From an uncultured Oscillospiraceae bacterium (lineage in GTDB: Bacteria > Bacillota > Clostridia > Oscillospirales > Oscillospiraceae), in contig CAKTLG010000037.1 of the NCBI GenBank assembly GCA_934572465.1, forward strand, positions 1-14,053: DNA of 14,053 nt, read 5' to 3'. The position numbers were made by a program, and so were the translations under genes. The notes below the pieces were generated by a model, which saw only the letters and a list, made by a program, of their open reading frames with translations, made no database searches and was not told the DNA's origin. Positions 8,175 through 14,053 of this stretch are shown one piece after another; positions within the stretch are counted from its first letter, which is position 1, and each line of letters starts with the position of its first letter.

Positions 8175-9826
8175 CAAAAAAGATATTTCATTCCATCCTG
8201 CTCGTTGCGGGCGCGGTGCTGCTTGCAAGCCTGCTCGTCATCATGGGCTGTCTGTATGAGTACTTTGGCAGCGTGGAGAAAAACCAGCTGCGCGACGAGC
8301 TTTCGCTCGCCGCCGCCGCGGTGGAGCGGGACGGCGCGGATTATCTCGCGCAGGTCTCGTCCGACCGCTGCCGCATCACGTGGATCGCGCCGGACGGCAC
8401 GGTGCTCGCCGATACCGTGACCGACGCGGAGAGCCTTGAGAACCACGCAGGGCGCGAGGAAGTGCGCCAGGCGCTCACAAGCGGCGCGGGCGAGAGCACG
8501 CGCTATTCCTCGACGCTGCTGCAAAAGACGATGTACTGCGCGCGCAGGCTTTCCGACGGGAGCGTGCTGCGCGTCTCGGTCAGCCGTGCGACGGCGGGCG
8601 TGCTGCTCGTCGGCATGGTGCAGCCCATCCTTGTGGTGCTGATCGTGGCGTTCATTTTGTCGGCGGTGCTGGCAAAGCGCATCTCGCGGCGCATCGTGCA
8701 GCCGCTCAACGAGCTGGATCTGGAGCATCCGCTCGACAACGACGCCTATGAGGAGCTTTCGCCGCTGCTGGGGCGCATCAACCGCCAGCACCGGCAGATC
8801 CGCGAGCAGCTTGATGAGCTGGCGCGGCAGAAGAACGAGTTTGCACAGGTCACGGCCAGTATGCGCGAGGGACTTGTCTTGCTGGACGAAAAGGGAAGGG
8901 TGCTGAGCATCAATCCCGCGGCGGAGTCGCTGTTCGGCACGGACGAGCGCTGCGTCGGGCAGGATTTCCTTGCCGTCGACCGCAGCCACGATACGAGCCT
9001 TGCCATTGAGCACGCCATGTCCGGCGGCCACAGCGAGGTGCGCGCGGAGCGCGCGGGCCGCGTATGGCAGTTTGACATCAGCCGCATCGAAAACGGCGGC
9101 GCGCCGGTCGGCGCGGTGCTGCTGGCCTTTGATATCACCGAGCACGAGACCGCCGAGCAGACTCGCCGCGAATTTACGGCCAATGTGTCCCACGAGCTGA
9201 AAACGCCGCTCCAGGGCATCATCGGCAGCGCGGAGCTGCTGGAAAACGGCATGGTGCGGCCCGAGGATGTGCCGCGCTTCGTCGGCCACATCCGCAAGGA
9301 GTCCCAGCGGCTCGTCACGCTCATCGGCGATATCATCCGCCTTTCCCAGCTCGACGAGGGCGACGAGATGCCGATGACCTCCGTTGATCTGCTGGCACTT
9401 TCGCAGGAGGCGGCGGCGGACCTTACCGGCGCGGCGGCGGAAAAGCGCATTGCGTTCACGGTACAGGGCGAGGCCGTGCGGGTGCACGGCGTCAAGCGCC
9501 TTTTGTACGAGGTCGTCTATAACCTCTGCGACAATGCCATCAAGTATAACGTTGAGGGCGGCAGCGTCACAGTCAGCACCGGCACGGAGGGGGACAGAGC
9601 GTTCGTTTCCGTGGCCGATACCGGCATCGGCATCGCGCCGGAGCATCAGGGCCGCGTCTTCGAGCGCTTTTACCGCGTGGACAAGAGCCACTCGAAGGAG
9701 AGCGGCGGCACGGGACTTGGTCTTTCCATCGTCAAGCACGCCATACAGTATCATCACGGTACGATCGAGCTGCAAAGCGAGGTGGGCAAGGGCACGACGA
9801 TCCGCATCCTGCTGCCGAAGGAATGA
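8171..9826 (+). CDS. phoR: Membrane sensor histidine kinase (PhoR-type)
   Basis: Partner kinase of the preceding regulator. The 551-residue protein has TM1 (about 5-27), an extracytoplasmic region (28-140) with a Cache-like pattern such as ITWIAPDGTVLADT, and TM2 (about 141-170). A short degenerate HAMP-like linker and coiled region, then a PAS domain (about 222-325, with MREGLVLLDEKGRVLSINPA), come next. The HisKA motif is FTANVSHELKTPLQ with phospho-acceptor His341. The HATPase domain carries the N-box NLCDNAIKYN (from 451), DTGIGI (483), FERFYRVDKSHS and GGTGLGLSI (512 onward). This TM-Cache-TM-PAS-kinase order is the usual one for Firmicute PhoR. Cys67 and Cys123 both fall in the extracytoplasmic part and could pair. 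It overlaps the regulator gene by 4 nt and is the last gene of the operon. Confidence 0.92.
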   Translation: MTKKIFHSILLVAGAVLLASLLVIMGCLYEYFGSVEKNQLRDELSLAAAAVERDGADYLAQVSSDRCRITWIAPDGTVLADTVTDAESLENHAGREEVRQALTSGAGESTRYSSTLLQKTMYCARRLSDGSVLRVSVSRATAGVLLVGMVQPILVVLIVAFILSAVLAKRISRRIVQPLNELDLEHPLDNDAYEELSPLLGRINRQHRQIREQLDELARQKNEFAQVTASMREGLVLLDEKGRVLSINPAAESLFGTDERCVGQDFLAVDRSHDTSLAIEHAMSGGHSEVRAERAGRVWQFDISRIENGGAPVGAVLLAFDITEHETAEQTRREFTANVSHELKTPLQGIIGSAELLENGMVRPEDVPRFVGHIRKESQRLVTLIGDIIRLSQLDEGDEMPMTSVDLLALSQEAAADLTGAAAEKRIAFTVQGEAVRVHGVKRLLYEVVYNLCDNAIKYNVEGGSVTVSTGTEGDRAFVSVADTGIGIAPEHQGRVFERFYRVDKSHSKESGGTGLGLSIVKHAIQYHHGTIELQSEVGKGTTIRILLPKE

Positions 9827-9845
9827 GCACGGCGAAAAAGTGATG

Positions 9846-9877
9846 GCAGGAGGGCCTTCCGGCCCTCCTGCTTTTTT
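9846..9877 (+). terminator. Terminator of the pst-pho operon
   Basis: A perfect 11-bp stem (9846-9856 with 9861-9871, loop TTCC) is followed by six T residues. It begins 20 nt after the phoR stop. Confidence 0.95.
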
Positions 9878-9899
9878 GCTTCTTCCGGCAGATGGACAT

Positions 9900-9933
9900 A
9901 AAAAAGCGGGAGCTTCATAGCTCCCGCTTTTTG
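9900..9933. terminator. Bidirectional terminator between phoR and ackA
   Basis: A perfect 14-bp stem (9901-9914 with 9919-9932, loop TCAT) has T residues on its 3' side on the plus strand and six A residues on its 5' side, which become a T-tract on the minus strand. It should end ackA transcription and back up the preceding operon terminator. Confidence 0.93.
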
Positions 9934-9961
9934 CGCTGTTTTATGAGAAGGCCTTCCGCGC

Positions 9962-11161
9962 TCAGCCGACGAGGGCCTCGGTGTCCATGGCGATCATCAG
10001 CTCTTCGTTGGTGGGGATGAGCAGAACGGTGACCTTGGAATCGGGCGCGGAGATCACGCGCTCCTCGCCGCGCACCTTGTTCGCGTCCTCGTCCATCTTC
10101 ACGCCCATGAACTCAAGGCCGCTGGCGATCTCCATGCGCTCGAGCGCATCGTTTTCGCCGACGCCGGCGGTAAAGATGATAGCGTCCACGCCGCCCATCG
10201 CGGCGGCATACGCGCCGATGAGCTTCTTGACCTCGTAGGCGAACTTGTCGCGGGCGAGCGCGCAGCGCGCGTTGCCCTGCTCCGCGCCCAGCTCGAGATC
10301 GCGGAAGTCGGAGCTGACGCCGCTGATGCCCTGCATGCCGGACTTCTTGTTGAGCACGGTGAGCATCTGCTTGATGTCCATGCCGTATTTGTTCATCAGG
10401 AATTCGAGGATGCCGGCGTCCAGATCGCCTGCGCGGGTGCCCATCGGCAGACCGGCGAGCGGGGTGAAGCCCATGGAGGTATCAACGCTCTTGCCGCCGT
10501 CGACCGCGGTGACGGACGAGCCGTTGCCGAGGTGGCAGGAGATCAGCTTGAGCTGCTCGATGGGCTTGCCGAGCATGTCGGCCGCACGGGAGGCAACATA
10601 CTTGTGAGAAGTGCCGTGGAAGCCGTAGCGGCGGACCTTGTCCTTTTCATAATACTCGTAGGGGATGGCATAGGTATAGGCCACGGGCGGCATGGTCTGA
10701 TGGAAGGCAGTGTCGAACACAGCGACCATGGGAACGCCGGGCATGAGCTCCTGACAGGCCTTGATGCCGATGATGTTGGCGGGGTTGTGCAGCGGGGCGA
10801 GGGGATTGCACTCCTCGATGGCCTGCATGACCTCGTCGGTGATGACGACGGACTTGGCAAACTTTTCGCCGCCATGGACGACGCGGTGACCGACGGCGTC
10901 GATCTCCTTCATCGAGCCGATGACGCCGTTCTTCTCGTCGACCAGCGCGTCGAGCACGGCCTGAATGGCCTCGCTGTGCGTCGGCATGGAGACGGCGGCC
11001 TCCTTGGTGGCTTCCTTGCCGGGCAGCTGGGGCTTGTAGGTGAAGCGGCCGTCGATGCCGATGCGCTCGCAAAGGCCCTTGGCGAGCAGCTCGCCCGTGG
11101 TGGGGTTGAGCAGCTGATACTTCAGGGAGGAAGAACCTGCGTTGATGACCAAAACGTTCAT
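9962..11161 (-). CDS. ackA: Acetate kinase
   Basis: Interconverts acetyl phosphate plus ADP with acetate plus ATP, the energy-yielding last step of acetate fermentation, in the cytoplasm. The 399-residue product matches the usual length. It opens with the family signature MNVLVINAGSSSLKYQL. Further marks are HRVVHGGEKF, MVAVFDTAFHQTMP with the catalytic Asp, RRYGFHGTSHKYV, SCHLGNGSSVTAVDGGKSVDT (interrupting the ATPase-fold phosphate loop), MGTRAGDLDAGI with the catalytic Arg, FTAGVGEN, and NEELMIAMDT near the end. The start at 11161 is preferred over an in-frame codon 33 nt upstream, because AAGGAG lies 7 nt before it and the signature would start at residue 1. No pta gene for phosphotransacetylase is beside it. 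It is divergent from tmcAL and convergent with phoR. Confidence 0.97.
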   Translation of the reverse strand: MNVLVINAGSSSLKYQLLNPTTGELLAKGLCERIGIDGRFTYKPQLPGKEATKEAAVSMPTHSEAIQAVLDALVDEKNGVIGSMKEIDAVGHRVVHGGEKFAKSVVITDEVMQAIEECNPLAPLHNPANIIGIKACQELMPGVPMVAVFDTAFHQTMPPVAYTYAIPYEYYEKDKVRRYGFHGTSHKYVASRAADMLGKPIEQLKLISCHLGNGSSVTAVDGGKSVDTSMGFTPLAGLPMGTRAGDLDAGILEFLMNKYGMDIKQMLTVLNKKSGMQGISGVSSDFRDLELGAEQGNARCALARDKFAYEVKKLIGAYAAAMGGVDAIIFTAGVGENDALERMEIASGLEFMGVKMDEDANKVRGEERVISAPDSKVTVLLIPTNEELMIAMDTEALVG

Positions 11162-11168
11162 AAATGTA

Positions 11169-11174
11169 CTCCTT
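11169..11174 (-). promoter_or_regulatory. Ribosome binding site of ackA
   Basis: AAGGAG on the minus strand, 7 nt before the ATG at 11161. It decides the start in favour of the 399-residue protein. Confidence 0.8.
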
Positions 11175-11248
11175 TTTCCGAGGGCGGCTTGCATTACGCC
11201 CGAATTTCCGATAAAATAAGAAAAAATGATCCGCCGTAGATTTCAATA

Positions 11249-11284
11249 CAGCGTCTATTATAGCAAAATTTTTTCCAAACACAA
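11249..11284 (-). promoter_or_regulatory. Extended -10 promoter for ackA
   Basis: On the minus strand TGCTATAAT gives a consensus -10 (TATAAT, 11257-11262) with the extended TG. The -35 region is weak; the best is TTGTGT with a 16-bp spacer. An A/T-rich run lies between them. Transcription would start near 11249, leaving a leader of about 88 nt before ackA. No riboswitch-like fold was recognised in the leader. Confidence 0.72.
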
Positions 11285-11290
11285 GTAAAT

Positions 11291-11316
11291 TTAACAAAAC
11301 GTAACTCTTTTGTAAC
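11291..11316. promoter_or_regulatory. Candidate tandem TAAC-repeat operator between ackA and tmcAL
   Basis: TAAC occurs at 11292, 11302 and 11313, steps of 10 and 11 bp, the first within TTAACA. Relative to the predicted ackA start this spans roughly -42 to -67, a usual activator position. It also lies just upstream of the tmcAL ribosome binding site. The spacing and sequence resemble Bacillus-type PhoP boxes, but A/T-rich intergenic DNA makes chance matches likely. Confidence 0.3.
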
Positions 11317-11334
11317 CGCTTTGAGAGGACTTCC

Positions 11335-12531
11335 ATGAAAACTGCTGGTATAATATGCGAATATAACCCGTTTCATCGCGGCCATGCCTGGCAGATCGGC
11401 GAGGCGCGCCGCCTGCTCGGCGCGGAAACGGCGATCGTATGCGCCATGAGCGGGGACTTTGTCCAGCGGGGCGATTTTGCCGTTATGCGCGCCCATGCGC
11501 GGGCGGAGGCCGCCGTGCGCGGCGGCGCGGATCTCGTTCTCGAGCTGCCGCTGCCGTGGGCGATCTCGTCGGCGGAGGGCTTTGCGCGCGGCGGCACTGC
11601 GGTGCTGGAGGATACGGGCCTTGTTGATACGCTTGTATTCGGCAGCGAGTGCGGCGATACGATGAGGCTGCGGCGCATGGCAGAGGCGCTGCTGAGCGGG
11701 GACTTTTCCGAAAAGCTCCGCGAAAGGCTCGCGGAGGGCACATCGTTTGCGGCGGCAAGGGAGGCCGCGGCACGCGCGCTGGTCGGCGCCGACGCAGACG
11801 TGCTGCGCCAGCCGAACGATATCCTCGGCGTTGAGTACTGCAAGGCGCTCCTTCAGAGCGGGAGCGCGATCGAGCCGCTCGCGCTTCCGCGCAGGGCTGT
11901 CGGCCACAACGACGGTGCGGCGGCGGGCTTCGCCTCGGCGAGCCACATCCGCGAGCTGCTTGTGCGCGGGGAGGACGCCTCCTCCTTCCTGACGGAAGAG
12001 AGCGCGGCTGTCTATGCACGCGAGCGCGCGGCGGGCCGCGCGCCGGTGACGATGGCGAACGCGGAGCGCGCGATGCTCTCGCGCCTGCGCATGATGGACG
12101 AGGCGGATTTTGCACGCTACGACGGCGGGAACGAGGGGCTGTACCGCCGCTTTGCCGACGCGGCGCGCACGGCGCCGTCGATCGACGCGCTGCTCTCTGC
12201 GGTGAAGACGAAGCGCTACGCCTACGCGCGGCTGCGGCGGCTGCTGTTCGCGGCGTATCTCGGCGCGGCGGAGGAGGATGTGCCGCAGCGTATGCCGTAC
12301 CTCAGGGTGCTGGCCTTCAACGAGCGCGGGCGCGCGCTGCTGAAGCGAATGAAACAAACGGCGCGCGTGCCGGTGCTCATCAGGAGCGCCGACGTGCGCA
12401 CACTGGACGCGTCCGCCCAAAGGCTCTTTGCCCTTACGGCGCGCGCGGAGGATCAATATGCGCTGGCTTATCCGGCGCTTGCCGCCGCTGCGGGCGGCAG
12501 CGCATGGACGAGCGGACCGGTGATCGTGTAA
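11335..12531 (+). CDS. tmcAL: tRNA(Met) cytidine acetate ligase TmcAL (YlbM family)
   Basis: TmcAL uses ATP and acetate to form N4-acetylcytidine at the wobble base (C34) of elongator tRNA-Met, which helps accurate AUG decoding. The 398-residue product opens with the family motif GIICEYNPFHRGH (residues 5-17), whose HxGH is the nucleotidyltransferase signature. Next come MSGDFVQRGDFAV, GADLVLELPLPWA, QPNDILGVEY from 159, and ASHIREL around 203, which fits the second nucleotide-binding motif. The C-terminal half is Arg/Ala-rich and helical, as expected for a tRNA-binding part. The length is slightly below the B. subtilis protein (about 415). AGAGG at 11324-11328 lies 6 nt before the start. It is divergent from ackA, which makes the acetate it uses. 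Confidence 0.93.
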   Translation: MKTAGIICEYNPFHRGHAWQIGEARRLLGAETAIVCAMSGDFVQRGDFAVMRAHARAEAAVRGGADLVLELPLPWAISSAEGFARGGTAVLEDTGLVDTLVFGSECGDTMRLRRMAEALLSGDFSEKLRERLAEGTSFAAAREAAARALVGADADVLRQPNDILGVEYCKALLQSGSAIEPLALPRRAVGHNDGAAAGFASASHIRELLVRGEDASSFLTEESAAVYARERAAGRAPVTMANAERAMLSRLRMMDEADFARYDGGNEGLYRRFADAARTAPSIDALLSAVKTKRYAYARLRRLLFAAYLGAAEEDVPQRMPYLRVLAFNERGRALLKRMKQTARVPVLIRSADVRTLDASAQRLFALTARAEDQYALAYPALAAAAGGSAWTSGPVIV

Positions 12532-12551
12532 GTGCGGTCACATTCCCCGGA

Positions 12552-12557
12552 AAGGAG
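12552..12557 (+). promoter_or_regulatory. Ribosome binding site fixing the lipoprotein start
   Basis: AAGGAG 7 nt before the ATG at 12565. This start puts a clean lipoprotein signal at residue 1. The in-frame GTG at 12532 would place a charged 11-residue stretch in front of it. Confidence 0.8.
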
Positions 12558-12564
12558 AATAACG

Positions 12565-13917
12565 ATGAAAAAATGGATGACGCTGCTGCTTGCTGCGGCG
12601 ATACTGCTGGGACTCGCCGCCTGCGGCGCGGGAGCGCCGGAGGACGATGCGCCGTCGGAAAGCGGGCTGCATTTTGCGGCGGCGACGAGCGTCTATGAAA
12701 ACGAGTACAAGGCCGACGACGGCACGCTGCTGCTCTCCGAGCACTATGAGCTGCCGCGGCTCGAGCTGCGCACGGCAGACGGCACGCTCTATACGGCGGC
12801 GGAAAACCTGACGGCGAACACGGCGTCCAGCGGTGCAGCCGCCGCGCAGGTCATGGCGCAGAGCGTGTTCAACAACGAGATGGACAGCGTGCTCGCGGGG
12901 CTGAAGGCGGAGGCGGGGCAGATGGCCGCAGAGGCGAAAAAGCTTTACGCATCGGACGGCGGCGATTCGCTCTTTGCGCTGGGCGGCCACTGGGCCAGCG
13001 AGCTGACGGTCGGGAGCGTTTATCAGACCGGCGGCGGGCTTGTGAGCGTCCGTGCCGAGGGCTATACCTATTACGGCGGCAGCCACCCCAACGGCAGCAC
13101 CCGCGCGTGGAACTTTGACCTGACGACGGGAGGATTCCTGACGGCGGACGATCTGGCGGAGCAAAACGGCGCGTATTCCGACTATCCGTTCCGGCGGGCC
13201 ATCTATTGGGGAATGCTCGATGAGATCGAAGCAAAAGGCCTGGCGGAAGGATATTTCGACGATTACGATTCCTACCTTTGGGACTTTTCCTCCTTTGCGG
13301 CGATAAACTTTACGGCGGACGGGCTGACCGTCACGTTCGATCCCTACATCATCGCGCCGTATGCGGCGGGGGCGCAGATCTTCGAGATCCCGTATGAGAA
13401 GTTCTTCTACACGCTCGACCGGCATACGCAGGCGCTGTTCGATATGCCGCAGGAGAAGATCGTGGAAGCGGATTATCACGTGACGCAGAGCATGTGGACA
13501 TGGTTCCACATGACCACGCCGCCCATCGACGAGAGCATGCCGTCGATCGAGGACGAAAACGGCTACACCTATTATCACTTCGGCATCAAGGGCGTGGACA
13601 CGATGGAGCAGCTGCGCGCGCTGCTGGAGGAGCACGTGACAGGCGAGGTGGTGGACGAATGGCTGGCCTACTCGCCGGATCGCTTTAAGGAAGTGGACGG
13701 CCGGCTCTATGTGCTCTCCGCCGATCGCGGCGGCGACGACAGCTACGGCAGCCAATCGCTCAGCGTGGATCTTGAAAGGGGCGTCCTGACGCAGACGGTC
13801 GAGCGGCTGGACTACACGGATGAAGGCTATGTGCCGAATGGCGAGGAGGTCTTTGAGTATCCCTTCACGCTTGTGGACGGCCATGCGGTGTTCTCCGCGT
13901 TCCCGTGCCCGTACTGA
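12565..13917 (+). CDS. Lipoprotein with PdaC/RsiV-like (DUF4163/DUF3298) and IseA-like regions
   Basis: The 450-residue product begins with a lipoprotein signal (MKKW, hydrophobic core, lipobox LAAC, Cys20) and should sit on the outer face of the membrane. Residues about 35-165 (VYENEYKADDGTLLLSEHYE onward) resemble the DUF4163/PdaC region. Residues about 166-290 resemble DUF3298, with YYGGSHPNGSTRAWNFDL and FTADGLTVTFDPYIIAPYA. This pair also forms the outer domain of the anti-sigma factor RsiV, which binds lysozyme. The last ~140 residues (WFHMTTPPID, YTYYHFGIKG, EVDGRLYVLSADRG) resemble IseA, an inhibitor of peptidoglycan DL-endopeptidases. Domain calls come from pattern memory, not a search; the IseA part is the less certain. 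It starts 33 nt after tmcAL and may be cotranscribed. A cell-wall-stress role is inferred. Confidence 0.75.
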   Translation: MKKWMTLLLAAAILLGLAACGAGAPEDDAPSESGLHFAAATSVYENEYKADDGTLLLSEHYELPRLELRTADGTLYTAAENLTANTASSGAAAAQVMAQSVFNNEMDSVLAGLKAEAGQMAAEAKKLYASDGGDSLFALGGHWASELTVGSVYQTGGGLVSVRAEGYTYYGGSHPNGSTRAWNFDLTTGGFLTADDLAEQNGAYSDYPFRRAIYWGMLDEIEAKGLAEGYFDDYDSYLWDFSSFAAINFTADGLTVTFDPYIIAPYAAGAQIFEIPYEKFFYTLDRHTQALFDMPQEKIVEADYHVTQSMWTWFHMTTPPIDESMPSIEDENGYTYYHFGIKGVDTMEQLRALLEEHVTGEVVDEWLAYSPDRFKEVDGRLYVLSADRGGDDSYGSQSLSVDLERGVLTQTVERLDYTDEGYVPNGEEVFEYPFTLVDGHAVFSAFPCPY

Positions 13918-13984
13918 ACGGAATAAAGCGAAAAACGCTGACCCGTTGCTCGGTGGTCGTAAAACAGTAATATGCGAATTTCTT

Positions 13985-14022
13985 GGAACAGGCATGATTT
14001 CGGTCATGCCTGTTCCGCTTTT
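13985..14022 (+). terminator. Terminator downstream of the lipoprotein gene
   Basis: A perfect 13-bp stem (13985-13997 with 14004-14016, loop TTTCGG) is followed by GCTTTTAT. It lies 67 nt after the lipoprotein stop. The minus-strand side lacks a T-tract, so it works mainly on the plus strand. The 67 nt in between hold no recognisable gene. Confidence 0.82.
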
Positions 14023-14053
14023 ATCAGTTCATCCACGGGAATGTAGCCAACGA
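14004..14053 (-). CDS. Possible 3' end of a minus-strand gene, product unknown
   Basis: Read on the minus strand from the window edge, one frame gives VGYIPVDELIKAEQA and then TGA at 14006-14004. The composition is protein-like and this is the longest of the three minus-strand tails. Its stop codon would lie inside the terminator stem. Fifteen residues are too few for a family call. The other two minus frames also stop close by, so this may be chance. Confidence 0.3.
   Translation of the reverse strand, partial: VGYIPVDELIKAEQA

Noticed and set aside
5864..8228. Two long minus-strand open frames (419 and 467 codons) across pstB, phoU and the regulator gene
   Set aside because: Both are antisense to three well-supported genes and have low-complexity Arg/Ala/Leu-rich translations.
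8150..9775. Long minus-strand open frame (541 codons) opposite phoR
   Set aside because: It lies wholly antisense to a complete kinase with all motifs. The translation is rich in Arg, His and Ala, as expected from a shadow frame in GC-rich DNA, and has no recognisable domain.
11346..11354. Perfect extended -10 (TGGTATAAT) at the start of tmcAL
   Set aside because: It is inside the codons for the conserved GIICEYN motif and has no -35 at 16-18 bp. It is best explained by coding constraint.
11194..12456. Minus-strand open frame (420 codons) opposite tmcAL
   Set aside because: Shadow of tmcAL with Arg-rich sequence. It would also run across the ackA promoter.
13927..13939. Small hairpin AGCG-AAAAA-CGCT after the lipoprotein stop
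   Set aside because: Only 4 bp of stem and no T-tract on the plus strand. The strong terminator follows at 13985.
12538..14007. Long minus-strand open frame (489 codons) opposite the lipoprotein gene
   Set aside because: Arg/His/Val-rich composition with no domain. The plus-strand gene has a clear ribosome binding site, signal peptide and conserved motifs.
1..14053. Search by eye for tRNA genes, CRISPR repeats, insertion sequences and attachment sites
   Set aside because: No cloverleaf-like segment, regularly spaced long repeats, terminal inverted repeats around a transposase, or integrase gene was seen.

Overview
This window reads as part of the chromosome of a GC-rich (roughly 60-65% G+C by eye) Clostridia-type Firmicute, probably an Oscillospirales-like gut anaerobe. 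The reasons are the strong AGGAGG-type ribosome binding sites, the lipoproteins with L-x-A-C lipoboxes, the fused ATPase/permease transporter, a YlbM/TmcAL gene next to acetate kinase, and a pst-phoU-phoP-phoR cluster in one operon. This placement is inferred from gene content, not from a database match.

Left edge (1-2510): the 3' part of a large MacB-like ABC transporter, in which an ATPase tail is fused to an FtsX-type permease with a very long extracytoplasmic domain. It is closed by a perfect 14-bp-stem terminator.

Centre (2511-9877): a phosphate-starvation operon on the plus strand, pstS - hairpin - pstC - pstA - pyridoxal kinase-like gene - pstB - phoU - phoP-type regulator - phoR-type kinase. 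Genes after pstC overlap by 1-4 nt or sit within a few nt of each other. The Pst proteins import phosphate, PhoU links transporter state to the sensor, and the two-component pair presumably controls the operon through TTTAC repeats spaced by about 11 or 23 bp upstream of pstS. The oddity is a ribokinase-superfamily pyridoxal/pyridoxamine kinase placed between pstA and pstB with ATGA overlaps on both sides. A perfect 11-bp hairpin without a T-tract separates pstS from pstC and probably allows more PstS than permease to be made. Two terminator hairpins in tandem follow phoR; the second works for both strands.

Right part (9962-14053): acetate kinase (ackA) on the minus strand with a clear extended -10 promoter. 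Divergent from it is tmcAL, which uses acetate and ATP to make N4-acetylcytidine on elongator tRNA-Met. About 33 nt downstream of tmcAL is a lipoprotein that seems to combine a PdaC/RsiV-like (DUF4163/DUF3298) region with a C-terminal IseA-like region, suggesting a cell-wall-stress role. It ends near another strong terminator. The last 50 bases may hold the tail of a minus-strand gene.

No tRNA, rRNA, CRISPR array, insertion sequence or prophage signal was seen. No gene-free stretch exceeds about 175 bases. I found no convincing wholly new system; the best leads are the kinase inside the pst operon, the RsiV-like/IseA-like lipoprotein, and the two candidate tandem-repeat operators.
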